18,886 bases of DNA from an uncultured Collinsella sp. (GCA_902475785.1 CABSAN010000040.1:1-18886), one strand, 5' to 3'; positions 8,681-16,539 are shown, counted from the stretch's first letter. Program-made: numbers and translations. Notes: generated from the letters alone by a model not told the origin.

Positions 8681-9046
8681 ATGCGCTTTATGCTTAACTG
8701 GCTCTTCACCTCGATCGCCATCGCGATCGCCACGTTCCTCGTCCCCGGTATCCAACCCTTCGGCTTTGCCGAGGCCTGGGTCTGCTTTGCCTTTGTGGGA
8801 CTGTTCCTCAACATCGTCGATTCGTTCGTCAAACCGTTCCTCACGGTCATCTCGCTGCCGCTCACGATCATCACGCTCGGCATTTTCCAGCTCGTGCTCA
8901 ACAGCTTTATGCTGGAGCTCGCCAGCTACCTGTCGGTCAACCTGTTGGGCGTCGGCATCTCCATCGCCGGCTTTGGCTCAGCCTTTATGGGCAGCATCCT
9001 AGTGTCCATCATGCGCAGCATCCTCGATAGTCTTGCCGAGGACTAA
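8681..9046 (+). CDS. Phage holin family 4 (YvlD-like) small membrane protein
   Basis: A 121-residue, very hydrophobic protein with about four membrane segments (near residues 4-20, 28-46, 54-76 and 85-113). The pattern F-V-G-L-F-L-N-I-V-D-S-F-V-K-P, then LPLTIITLGIF, is characteristic of the Pfam family named after a mycobacterial four-helix phage holin. Most chromosomal members are not phage lysis proteins but widely distributed integral membrane proteins of unknown function, and no phage genes surround this one. The start is supported by AAAGGA 8 bases before the ATG. The gene stands alone, followed 40 bases later by a strong terminator. Confidence 0.85.
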   Translation: MRFMLNWLFTSIAIAIATFLVPGIQPFGFAEAWVCFAFVGLFLNIVDSFVKPFLTVISLPLTIITLGIFQLVLNSFMLELASYLSVNLLGVGISIAGFGSAFMGSILVSIMRSILDSLAED

Positions 9047-9086
9047 AACGGCCATTCCGACCGTGTCCGTCTCAACAGCCCAAAAC

Positions 9087-9125
9087 GAAGGCCGCCCATC
9101 GCAAAAATGGGCGGCCTTCTTATTT
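9087..9125. terminator. Bidirectional intrinsic terminator
   Basis: GAAGGCCGCCCAT (9087-9099) pairs perfectly over 13 bases with 9107-9119. A T-rich tail follows on the plus strand, and GTTTT follows on the minus strand. It ends the membrane protein gene from the left and probably backs up termination of the leftward Rrf2 gene. Confidence 0.88.
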
Positions 9126-9153
9126 GCCAAGTCTCAGAGGGCAAGAAAATCTA

Positions 9154-9178
9154 CCATTTCCACCCCGTCCCCAAATGG
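9154..9178. repeat. Short dyad with GTCCCCAA core
   Basis: CCATTT (9154-9159) and AAATGG (9173-9178) flank a CCGTCCCC core just after the Rrf2 stop codon. Read on the minus strand, the core is TTGGGGACGGGG, close to the TTGGGGACGGAG core of the long palindrome at 7921-8006. It looks like a half-size or decayed copy of the same repeat type and may also slow transcription leaving the Rrf2 gene. Confidence 0.5.
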
Positions 9179-9186
9179 CAGGTGGG

Positions 9187-9615
9187 CTAGATGACGTAGT
9201 CGTAGCCTTCGCTGGGGGCGACGAGCGTATCGAGCGTCACACCGTCGAGGTAGTCGTTGATGAGCTTGTCCAGGTTCTTCCACACGTCGAGCGTGGGGCA
9301 CTCATCCGAGCGCGAGCAACCCTTGCAGTCGCCATCCAGGCAGGCGACCGGCGCCAGACTACCCTCGGTCAGGCGCAGGATCTCGCCCACCGTGTACTGC
9401 TCGGGCGGACGCGTGAGCACATAGCCGCCGCCCTTGCCACGCATGCCCGAAAGCATGTTGGCGCGCACGAGCGTAGCCAAGATGTTCTCGAGATATTTCT
9501 CGGAAATCCCCTGTCGCGCCGCGATCTCTTTGAGCGGGATGCGACCGGCCGCCTGGTGCTCGGCCAGATCGACCATAACGCGCAGGGCGTACCTGCCCTT
9601 AGTAGAAACCAACAT
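9187..9615 (-). CDS. Rrf2 family transcriptional regulator (IscR/CymR-like)
   Basis: A 142-residue winged-helix regulator. The N-terminal sequence MLVSTKGRYALRVMVDLAEH, a recognition helix around residues 37-50 (ISEKYLENILATLV) and a wing near 57-68 (GMRGKGGGYVLT) are typical of Rrf2. Four cysteines, C92, C97, C100 and C106, lie where IscR binds its [2Fe-2S] cluster (three Cys in E. coli), though the spacing differs; CymR lacks such a cluster. It is divergent from cysK, and operator-like dyads fill the gap, so control of cysteine synthesis is the natural inference. It could sense Fe-S status, as IscR does, or cysteine levels through CysK contact, as CymR does. The start at 9615 is the family start although its Shine-Dalgarno is weak (AAAGGC). 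Confidence 0.9.
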   Translation of the reverse strand: MLVSTKGRYALRVMVDLAEHQAAGRIPLKEIAARQGISEKYLENILATLVRANMLSGMRGKGGGYVLTRPPEQYTVGEILRLTEGSLAPVACLDGDCKGCSRSDECPTLDVWKNLDKLINDYLDGVTLDTLVAPSEGYDYVI

Positions 9616-9651
9616 ATATAGTGCTGCCTTTCGGTCTTTTAGTCCGTTGAA

Positions 9652-9657
9652 ATTCTA
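9652..9657 (-). promoter_or_regulatory. Candidate -10 for the Rrf2 gene
   Basis: TAGAAT on the minus strand matches 5 of 6 consensus bases, 37 bases before the start codon. The -35 is poor (near ATTTTC). The imperfect palindrome GGGTTTGAAAATACCC at 9669-9684 covers the -35 zone and could be an autoregulatory site. Confidence 0.4.
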
Positions 9658-9732
9658 GCCGAAAAAATGGGTTTGAAAATACCCGTTCCGATCAAGATGG
9701 TTAATCGACTCGTAATAATCTTCTATTTCCTA

Positions 9733-9761
9733 TTGCATTACTAGGCTTTAGTGTCTAGTAT
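9733..9761 (+). promoter_or_regulatory. Candidate cysK promoter with embedded dyad
   Basis: TTGCAT (9733-9738) and TAGTAT (9756-9761) are spaced by 17 bases. The inverted repeat TACTAG-N10-CTAGTA (9739-9760) fills the spacer and runs into the -10, a typical place for a repressor operator. The divergent Rrf2 regulator is the likely ligand by position. Confidence 0.45.
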
Positions 9762-9770
9762 GCTTGCCAA

Positions 9771-9810
9771 CAGCTAAACGAACAACCTATAAGGTTTATG
9801 GGTTTAGCTG
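9771..9810 (+). promoter_or_regulatory. Nested stem-loop in the cysK 5' leader
   Basis: CAGCTAAAC (9771-9779) pairs perfectly with GTTTAGCTG (9802-9810). Inside it AACCT (9784-9788) pairs with AGGTT (9792-9796). If transcription starts near 9768 this stem is at the very 5' end of the mRNA. A further perfect 8-base pair, GTGTCTAG (9751-9758) with CTAGACAC (9811-9818), brackets it. No known riboswitch class was recognised. Confidence 0.5.
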
Positions 9811-9868
9811 CTAGACACGCCGTAAAACCACACGGCAACCAGCAACTTGAACACTTTGGAGGTTCACC

Positions 9869-10807
<939 letters not shown>

Positions 10808-10919
10808 GGCCCGTCACTTGTCGATAGGCCCAAGGCACGCCGGTCTCCCCTCTCTTCTGGCAGCCTGAGCCTATCCTATTAGGGTGTCCCACGAGACGTC
10901 CGAACTTGCTACAATGTCT

Positions 10920-10957
10920 GCGGCGCGGAACCAGCCTCCCGCGCCGCTTTTCTTTTT
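10920..10957 (+). terminator. Intrinsic terminator between cysK and mnmA
   Basis: GCGGCGCGG (10920-10928) pairs perfectly with CCGCGCCGC (10939-10947) across a 10-base loop, followed by TTTTCTTTTTT. An extended -10-like TGCTACAAT sits directly before it at 10907-10915, so it may either end cysK or act as a leader terminator for mnmA. Confidence 0.85.
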
Positions 10958-10987
10958 TGGCCGCATGCCACCAAGGAGAACCTCCCC

Positions 10988-12088
10988 ATGCACAACAAGC
11001 GCGTGCTCGTCGCCATGAGCGGCGGCGTCGATTCCAGCGTGACCGCGTACCTGCTCAAAAGCCAGGGCTACGAATGCGTCGGCGCCACCATGCGCCTCAC
11101 CTGCCCCGCGCCCGACCCCGCCACGGGCATGAGTAAGGTCGACCGCGACATCGCCGATGCAAAGGCCGTCGCCGAGCGTCTGGGGATACCTCACCATGTG
11201 CTCGACCTGCAGCAGACGTTCGACCACAGCGTTATCGAGCGTTTTGTGAACGCCTACCAGGAGGGACTGACGCCCAATCCGTGCATTATCTGCAACCGCC
11301 ACATTAAGTTTGGCGCGTTGCTGGATGCAGCGCTGGACATGGGCTGCGACTACATCGCAACGGGACATTACGCCAAAACAAGCCAGGCGGCAGACGGCAC
11401 CTGGCAGCTACATCGCGGCGAGGACCCCAAAAAGGACCAAAGCTACTTTTTGTATTCGCTTACGCAGGAGCGCCTGGCACACACGATCTTTCCGCTGGCA
11501 GGCCTAGACAAAGAGCGCGACGTGCGCCGCATAGCCGCCGAGCAGGGCTTTACCAACGCCCAGAAGGCCGAAAGCGAGGACATCTGCTTTATTCCAGACG
11601 GTGACTACGCGGGCTATATCGAGCGCCGCTGCGGACATGCCGCTGCACCGGGCGACATCGTATGGCGCGATGGCAGCGTGGTCGGGCGCCACAACGGCGC
11701 ACTGCGCTATACCATCGGCCAGCGCAAGGGCCTGGGCGTCGCGATGGCGCGTCCCGTGTATGTGACGGGCATCGACGCCGCCAACAACACCGTGCATCTG
11801 GGCGAGGCCGAGGACCTGACCGCCGCTGCCCTCACGGCCGATGAGTGGATCTGGAGCGCTCCGGCAGAGCGCATGGAGGCGGAGCTCGACGCCGGCGGCA
11901 TTCGCGTAGGTGCCAAATACCGCTACCGCCAGAAAGACCAGGCAGCGACCCTTACGCGTGATGAAGACGGGCAAATGCTGCTAACTTTTGACGAGCCGCA
12001 ACGAGCCATCGCCCCCGGCCAGGCCGTCGTAGTCTATCGCGGCGACATCGTCCTCGGCGGCGGTACGGTGACCGGCGCACTTAAGTAG
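10988..12088 (+). CDS. mnmA: tRNA-specific 2-thiouridylase
   Basis: A 366-residue enzyme that adds sulfur to the 2-position of the wobble uridine in tRNAs for Lys, Glu and Gln, taking persulfide sulfur from a cysteine desulfurase relay and activating the base with ATP. The PP-loop is SGGVDSS at residues 11-17. The catalytic cysteines are C99 (TPNPCIICN) and C200 (SEDICFI). TGHYAK near 125-130 and YTIGQRKGLGV further on complete the family signature, and the length is normal. The start has AAGGAG 8 bases upstream. It follows cysK after a terminator, so a partly independent transcript is likely; the pairing keeps two sulfur genes together. It ends 8 bases before the convergent kinase gene. Confidence 0.95.
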   Translation: MHNKRVLVAMSGGVDSSVTAYLLKSQGYECVGATMRLTCPAPDPATGMSKVDRDIADAKAVAERLGIPHHVLDLQQTFDHSVIERFVNAYQEGLTPNPCIICNRHIKFGALLDAALDMGCDYIATGHYAKTSQAADGTWQLHRGEDPKKDQSYFLYSLTQERLAHTIFPLAGLDKERDVRRIAAEQGFTNAQKAESEDICFIPDGDYAGYIERRCGHAAAPGDIVWRDGSVVGRHNGALRYTIGQRKGLGVAMARPVYVTGIDAANNTVHLGEAEDLTAAALTADEWIWSAPAERMEAELDAGGIRVGAKYRYRQKDQAATLTRDEDGQMLLTFDEPQRAIAPGQAVVVYRGDIVLGGGTVTGALK

Positions 12089-12096
12089 CCGCAGGT

Positions 12097-13470
12097 TTAT
12101 CGCTGCACGTGTCGAAGCACCTCAACAGCGGCACTAACCTCGATTACGCGACGCTCGAGGCCGCGGCAAATGGCCTCGAGTCGACCCTCCGCCGTCGCCC
12201 ATTCGCTCTGCGAAAGAATCTCGATCGCCTCATCAACAAATCCGTTGAGCCGCGATGGATCGAACCAATCGAGCGAGTCCGCAAGCGCCAGCTGGACGGA
12301 AGGGTCGGGCCCAAACGGCTTAGCGGAAAACCCAAACTCCCCAGCTGCGAGCACGACAGTTGGTACGTTGTACCACAGGCAATTGCCGCTATCGAACAGC
12401 GGAGCAGGCCTTATCTCCAGGGTATCGACATTGCGGATGATGCCGAAGTTTCGCCAATGGCGGTCGCTGTTGGCCAAAAGGGCATCGCAGACAATCATCT
12501 GCGACATAGACCTTCTCACAGCGGCCTCATCGACACCATGCTTGCCGAGGTAGCGACAGTATCGATCGTATGTCGAGTTTCCCCGCTGGCTAGCAAGTGC
12601 GCCCTTAACGTAAACAGCCGGAACGTATTCCTCGCGGCCATCAAGAAAGTCGTCGCACAGACACACAGGGCCATCGAACATGCGCTCAACCGTGTAAGGA
12701 ACAAACTCCCCCTTGGAAAGCAAACGACGATGCAGAGCTGTTGCAACCGCCTCGTTAAAGGGCCGTTGGTCGTCCATGCCGCACCCCTTGACCAGAACGC
12801 GAACACCGTTGCGAATCATCCACGATTTAGGAAGCTCGCCCTCGGATGTGTTGTCGGGATTTTTAAGACCGATGCCCTCCAGCCAACCCGAACGCCCCTC
12901 GGGCGCCGATCGCTCAAACTCGTTCTCAAAGTAATTGATGTTTTGCCATTTGAGTTCGGCGCAATCGGTCGGCCGCAGCCAATAGCAATCCGAAAGCGAG
13001 AGGCCCAGGCACTGAACCGGCACCTCAACACCGTTGACAATCCCCAGTTCACGATAGCGCGAGACGAGTCCGGGGCGGACGTCAGGAACCGACCGATGGC
13101 CCCACCACACGTTGAGCTCCCGTTTATTCGCCGTTGGAGAAGAGCTCGAGCACGTGCCAAACGGCATCCTCTGCGCATCAAGTACCTCGGCGATTTCGAA
13201 GGTAAACTCGCGCGTCGGATCAAACGAAACACGTGCGACCTCGTAATCGGCGGACATCAACGTAAACTTGCGCCCCACATCGGCCGCAGGACGGCGTCCA
13301 CGTTTGCGGACCTTTTGATAAGCAACCGCAGAATCATACTCAACCATCTTCCGTCCGCCCACAATATCGCACGCGAGCGTTCCCGATGCGGCAAGTTGAG
13401 ATATGCGGGCTTTCGTAACGCCCAACAGGTGGGCAGCATCACCCATAGACAAGTACTCAGATGTATCCAT
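12097..13470 (-). CDS. HTH-fused HipA-like kinase
   Basis: A 457-residue protein with two parts. Residues 6-52 (EYLSMGDAAHLLGVTKARIS and onward) form an excisionase/MerR-type DNA-binding HTH. The C-terminal part resembles HipA-like Ser/Thr kinases: a GLSLSDCYWLRP segment near 156-167, ATP-site lysine K228 (RVLVKG), E240, catalytic loop NSDRHWRNFG with D336 and N341, and metal-binding D360 in APLFDSG. Residues 57-155 are unassigned. In HipBA the HTH antitoxin and the kinase are separate proteins; here they are one chain, with no hipB-like neighbour. It may be a self-contained toxin-regulator or a signalling kinase. GAGGTGA eight bases before the ATG at 13470 favours this start over a GTG at 13482. 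The target is unknown. Confidence 0.75.
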   Translation of the reverse strand: MDTSEYLSMGDAAHLLGVTKARISQLAASGTLACDIVGGRKMVEYDSAVAYQKVRKRGRRPAADVGRKFTLMSADYEVARVSFDPTREFTFEIAEVLDAQRMPFGTCSSSSPTANKRELNVWWGHRSVPDVRPGLVSRYRELGIVNGVEVPVQCLGLSLSDCYWLRPTDCAELKWQNINYFENEFERSAPEGRSGWLEGIGLKNPDNTSEGELPKSWMIRNGVRVLVKGCGMDDQRPFNEAVATALHRRLLSKGEFVPYTVERMFDGPVCLCDDFLDGREEYVPAVYVKGALASQRGNSTYDRYCRYLGKHGVDEAAVRRSMSQMIVCDALLANSDRHWRNFGIIRNVDTLEIRPAPLFDSGNCLWYNVPTVVLAAGEFGFSAKPFGPDPSVQLALADSLDWFDPSRLNGFVDEAIEILSQSEWATAEGRLEAICRGLERRVIEVSAAVEVLRHVQR

Positions 13471-13549
13471 ACGCCACGTCACCTCGTTAAGTATTCTAAA
13501 CGTAAAGTTAATTAGTTATATACAGCATAATACTAAACAGACTGAAGCG

Positions 13550-13575
13550 AAAAAAGGCCCGAGCAATCGGGCCTT
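13550..13575 (-). terminator. Intrinsic terminator of the M42 peptidase gene
   Basis: On the minus strand AAGGCCCGA and TCGGGCCTT form a perfect 9-bp stem around TTGC, followed by TTTTTT. It lies 35 bases after the peptidase stop and insulates the kinase gene downstream. Confidence 0.9.
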
Positions 13576-13610
13576 AGAGCAATTGGTCAGCCGAGTCGCA
13601 AGCCGCTCCC

Positions 13611-14654
13611 TTAGCGCTGAACGTAGGCGCGAACCAGCTCGTAGGTGTTGCGCACGCCGTCGATGTGGCTGCGCTCGTAGTTGTGGCTCGCGTACACGCC
13701 GGGGCCAATCAGACCATGGCGAATGTCGTAGCCGGCCGAGAGCGTGGCCTCGACGTCGGAGCCGTAGTGCGGGTACACATCGATGGCGTAATCGAGCTCC
13801 AACTCGCGCGCGATATTGGACAGCGTGGTCACCAGGTCGTAGTTGTAGGGGCCGCCCGAATCCTTGGCGCAGATCGAAACCATGCGCTCGGTGCAGCCCA
13901 GGTCGTCGCCCACGCAACCCATGTCCACGCTGATCATCTCGCGCGTGTCGGCCGGCACAAAGGCACCGCCGTGGCCGACCTCCTCGTACACGGTAAAGAG
14001 CAGCGACACCTTGCGCGAGAGCGTCACCTCGCCAGCGGCGACGGCGCGGGCCAAACCCAGCAGAATCGACGCGGACAGCTTGTCGTCAAGGAAGCGACTC
14101 TTGATGTAGCCGCTCTCCGTCACCGTGGTGCGCGGATCCATAGCGATGATGTCGCCCGTCTGAATGCCCAGCTCAAGCACGTCATCCTTGCTGTCAACGT
14201 TCTCGTCGAGCAGGATTTCCATGTTCTTCTCGATGGTCTTGACCGGCTCATCGGCCACATGCGCCGAAGGCTCAGTATTGAGGACCACGCCCGTGTAGAC
14301 ATTACCGTCACGCGTGTAGACGGTGCAGTTCTCGCCATCGGCCGTAGACCACTGGTGCCCACCAAGCGTCGTGGGACGCAGGCGGCCATTGTCCTTAATG
14401 GAACGCACCATGGCGCCCAGGGTATCGACATGGCTCGCCAGTACGAGCGGCTCACCCTCACCACCAAGCTCAACGAGCACGTTGCCTTTATTGGAGCGCT
14501 CGGGCCCAAAGCCCATATCGCGCAACGTTTCCATTAGATAATCAGTCGCCGCACGGGTATAGCCCGTAGGCGAAGCAATAGAAGTCAGCGTCTTAAGCTG
14601 TCCCGCGATATAGGAGAGCGTCTCCTCTAGAGAAGCATCGATTACAGAAGCCAT
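13611..14654 (-). CDS. M42 family zinc aminopeptidase
   Basis: A 347-residue cytoplasmic metallopeptidase of the M42 (glutamyl aminopeptidase/cellulase M-like) family, which trims N-terminal residues from peptides and usually forms large oligomers. The two-metal site is complete: H75 in ASHVDT, bridging D191 in FLDDKLSA, catalytic E224/E225 in VYEEVGHGG, D244 in SVDMG and H324 in YASHNYER. The length is normal. GGAAGG six bases before the ATG at 14654 sets this start; in-frame TTG (14672) and ATG (14660) codons upstream are less well placed. A terminator follows. Its promoter was not identified; a 14-base direct repeat lies upstream. Confidence 0.92.
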   Translation of the reverse strand: MASVIDASLEETLSYIAGQLKTLTSIASPTGYTRAATDYLMETLRDMGFGPERSNKGNVLVELGGEGEPLVLASHVDTLGAMVRSIKDNGRLRPTTLGGHQWSTADGENCTVYTRDGNVYTGVVLNTEPSAHVADEPVKTIEKNMEILLDENVDSKDDVLELGIQTGDIIAMDPRTTVTESGYIKSRFLDDKLSASILLGLARAVAAGEVTLSRKVSLLFTVYEEVGHGGAFVPADTREMISVDMGCVGDDLGCTERMVSICAKDSGGPYNYDLVTTLSNIARELELDYAIDVYPHYGSDVEATLSAGYDIRHGLIGPGVYASHNYERSHIDGVRNTYELVRAYVQR

Positions 14655-15173
14655 GTGCATCCTTCCAAGCAAAACTAAAACCGAGTCCCGATTTTAACCG
14701 TTCTGCACGCGCAAGGCTCTGGGAGCCGAGCCACCTCCAGACGTCCTCCCGCCGATTTTACGCACGCGCACGGCTTACAATCCCAATCTTGCATAAATCC
14801 TATCGGTATCTGCATAGAAATGAGGAATCTTTTTACTTCGTCTCAGGGTACCCCACCTTGGGCCGTGCAAAAAACGGAGTATTCAGCACCGTGGGCCCCA
14901 ACGACCCCATCGCGAACGACAAAACGACGCGGTTACAGCAGTGTTGCAGGTCGTCGCAAAGCAAAAACTCAGTAACAACCCCCTCCACTCATCGATAGCC
15001 CGCCCACAATGGCTGCCGATGGGCGCCTGCGGACCACTACGGGCCATTCAAAACGTTATGCATTCTTAAGAGCTTGCTGAATACTCCCAAAAATGCACGC
15101 TGGGAAGTACACCACCTATCCGCAGCGGGCAGCATGCCTTGGTTTTGCCCATCTCGGGGCATCGACGAGGCAC
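14655..15173. other. Gene-free stretch upstream of the M42 peptidase gene
   Basis: No convincing coding gene is present. It holds a direct repeat, GCACGCGCAAGGCT at 14705-14718 and GCACGCGCACGGCT at 14762-14775, each preceded by CGATTTTA. Further right is the inverted-repeat-bounded segment 14865-15098. The plus-strand open frame 14789-14998 crosses the repeat end, has no Shine-Dalgarno and resembles no family known to me. Confidence 0.55.
14865..15098. repeat. Segment bounded by 24-base inverted repeats
   Basis: The left end 14865-14888 (GTGCA, A-rich spacer, GGAGTATTCAGCA) and the right end 15075-15098 are inverted copies matching at 18 of 24 positions, including 13 consecutive bases GGAGTATTCAGCA. 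The A-rich spacer faces the same way in both. The interior is 186 bases with no plausible gene. This looks like a small non-autonomous element or remnant; no target-site duplication was seen. Confidence 0.55.
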
Positions 15174-15205
15174 AAAAAGCCCCGCCGCGCGTAGCGCGGC
15201 GGGGC
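15174..15205 (-). terminator. Intrinsic terminator of the fucO-like gene
   Basis: A perfect 12-bp stem, GCCCCGCCGCGC (15179-15190) with 15194-15205 around a 3-base loop, is followed on the minus strand by TTTTT. It lies 53 bases after the gene stop. Confidence 0.9.
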
Positions 15206-15258
15206 CAGCGGCAAGTCAAAAGACCATACGCCTACAGGCGAAAGAACACCAAACTAGG

Positions 15259-16425
15259 CTAGGCAGCCGGGCAGATCTTCTTGAAGAGCTCGATGACGTC
15301 GTCGAGCGTCGCCTCGCGCGGGTTACCCGGGAAGCAGGCGTCGGCCATGGCGTCCTTAGCCAGGACCTCGATCTCGTCAGCCTTCATGGCCTCGCAGACG
15401 TGCGGGATGTTCACGTCGGCGGAAAGCTGCTTGACGGCGGCGATGGCGGCGTCGGCGGCCTCGTCAGTGCTCATGCCCGTGGTGTCAACGCCCATGGCGA
15501 CGGCGACCTTGGCCAGGCGCTCGGCGCAAACCGGCTTGTTGAACTCCATGGCAATCGGCAGCAGCATGGCGCAGGCGACGCCGTGCGGGGTGTCGTAGTG
15601 AGCGGACAGGGTGTGAGCCATGGCGTGGTCGATGCCCAGGCCAACGTTGGAGAAGCCCATGCCGGCGACATACTGGCCAAGAGCCATGCCCTCGCGGCCG
15701 GAGCCGGGCTGACCGGACTTGGCCTCGGCGACGGAGTCGCGCAAGTTCTCGCTGATCAGCTTAATGGCCTCAAAGTGGAACATATCGGAGAGCTCCCAAG
15801 CGCCCTTGGTGGTGTAGCCCTCGATGGCGTGGGTCAGAGCGTCCATGCCAGTGGAAGCGGTCAGGCCGGCGGGCATGGAAGCCATCATGTCGGGGTCGAC
15901 GACGGCGACCTCGGGGGCGTCGTTGGTGTCGACGCACACGAACTTGCGGACCTTCTCGGGGTCGGTGATGACGTAGTTGATGGTCACCTCAGCAGCGGTA
16001 CCGGCGGTCGTCGGCACAGCGATGGTGAACACGGCGTGGTTCTTAGTCGGAGCAACGCCCTCGAGGCTGCGGACATCGGCAAACTCGGGGTTGTTGATGA
16101 TGATGCCGATGGCCTTAGCGGTGTCCATGGAGGAGCCGCCACCGATGGTCACGATAGCGTCAGCCTCGGCGGCCTTGAAGGCCTCGACGCCGTCCTTGAC
16201 GTTCTGAATCGTGGGGTTGGGCTTGATCTCGGAGTAGAGGCTCCAGGCGATGCCAGCGGCATCGAGCTCGTCGGTCACCTTAGCGGTAACGCCAAACTTG
16301 ACCAGATCGGGATCGGAGCAGACGAAGATCTTCTTGTAGCCGCGACGCTGGAGCTCGCCGGGGATCTCCTTGATGGCGCCGGAACCATGATAAGAGATGG
16401 TATTGAGAACGAAACGATTAGCCAT
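15259..16425 (-). CDS. fucO: Lactaldehyde reductase (iron-containing alcohol dehydrogenase)
   Basis: A 388-residue NAD-dependent group III alcohol dehydrogenase close to E. coli FucO: MANR start, NNPEFADVRSLEG, IPTTAGTAAEVTINYVITD-like block and GQYVAGMGFSNVGLG are shared from my memory of FucO. FucO reduces L-lactaldehyde from fucose or rhamnose breakdown to 1,2-propanediol and recycles NADH. Metal ligands D195, H199, H267 and H281 are all present, and GGGSSMD (95-101) is the nucleotide-site loop. The start has GGGAGG seven bases upstream. No fucose or rhamnose genes are nearby, so it may serve as a general redox sink. The upstream region has paired operator-like motifs. A related 1,3-propanediol or ethanol dehydrogenase role is possible. 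Confidence 0.9.
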   Translation of the reverse strand: MANRFVLNTISYHGSGAIKEIPGELQRRGYKKIFVCSDPDLVKFGVTAKVTDELDAAGIAWSLYSEIKPNPTIQNVKDGVEAFKAAEADAIVTIGGGSSMDTAKAIGIIINNPEFADVRSLEGVAPTKNHAVFTIAVPTTAGTAAEVTINYVITDPEKVRKFVCVDTNDAPEVAVVDPDMMASMPAGLTASTGMDALTHAIEGYTTKGAWELSDMFHFEAIKLISENLRDSVAEAKSGQPGSGREGMALGQYVAGMGFSNVGLGIDHAMAHTLSAHYDTPHGVACAMLLPIAMEFNKPVCAERLAKVAVAMGVDTTGMSTDEAADAAIAAVKQLSADVNIPHVCEAMKADEIEVLAKDAMADACFPGNPREATLDDVIELFKKICPAA

Positions 16426-16484
16426 TGATAGCCTCCCATCGTGTGCGAGGCACCCATTACGCCCCGCGCTATAAGTCCCATCCT

Positions 16485-16539
16485 AACGCTTTTGAAACAA
16501 AAAACGCGTGAGAACATCAAAAGTGTTAAAGCGTTTCAA
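16485..16539. promoter_or_regulatory. Paired operator-like inverted motifs upstream of fucO
   Basis: AACGCTTTTGAAAC (16485-16498) faces TTAAAGCGTTTCAA (16526-16539). AACGCTTT/AAAGCGTT and TTGAAAC/GTTTCAA are perfect inverted matches. The second site has the imperfect, CG-centred symmetry of LacI-family operators. They lie 60-115 bases before the start codon. A lone TATAAT on the minus strand (16589-16594) is further upstream, without a good -35. Confidence 0.4.

Noticed and set aside
8360..8755. A 131-residue minus-strand frame upstream of yerC
   Set aside because: It overlaps the yerC promoter and the start of the opposite membrane protein gene, and has an Arg-rich sequence with no motif.
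8681..9046. Phage origin suggested by the holin family name
   Set aside because: No phage structural, lysis or integrase genes lie nearby, and chromosomal members of this family are common.
12109..13515. A 468-residue plus-strand frame opposite the HTH-kinase gene
   Set aside because: No recognisable domain and no Shine-Dalgarno, while the minus-strand protein shows HTH and kinase motifs.
13665..14537. A 290-residue plus-strand frame opposite the M42 peptidase gene
   Set aside because: Shadow composition; all metal-site residues of M42 are on the other strand.
14789..14998. A 69-residue plus-strand frame in the gene-free stretch
   Set aside because: It crosses one end of the inverted-repeat element, lacks a ribosome binding site and has no recognisable motif.
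15139..16428. A 429-residue plus-strand frame opposite fucO
   Set aside because: Low-complexity Gly, Val, Asp and His composition typical of the complement of a GC-rich gene; fucO on the other strand is unmistakable.
16526..16539. A catabolite-response (cre) site
   Set aside because: The TGAAA-CG spacing is one base off the cre consensus; a LacI-type site is possible but unproven.
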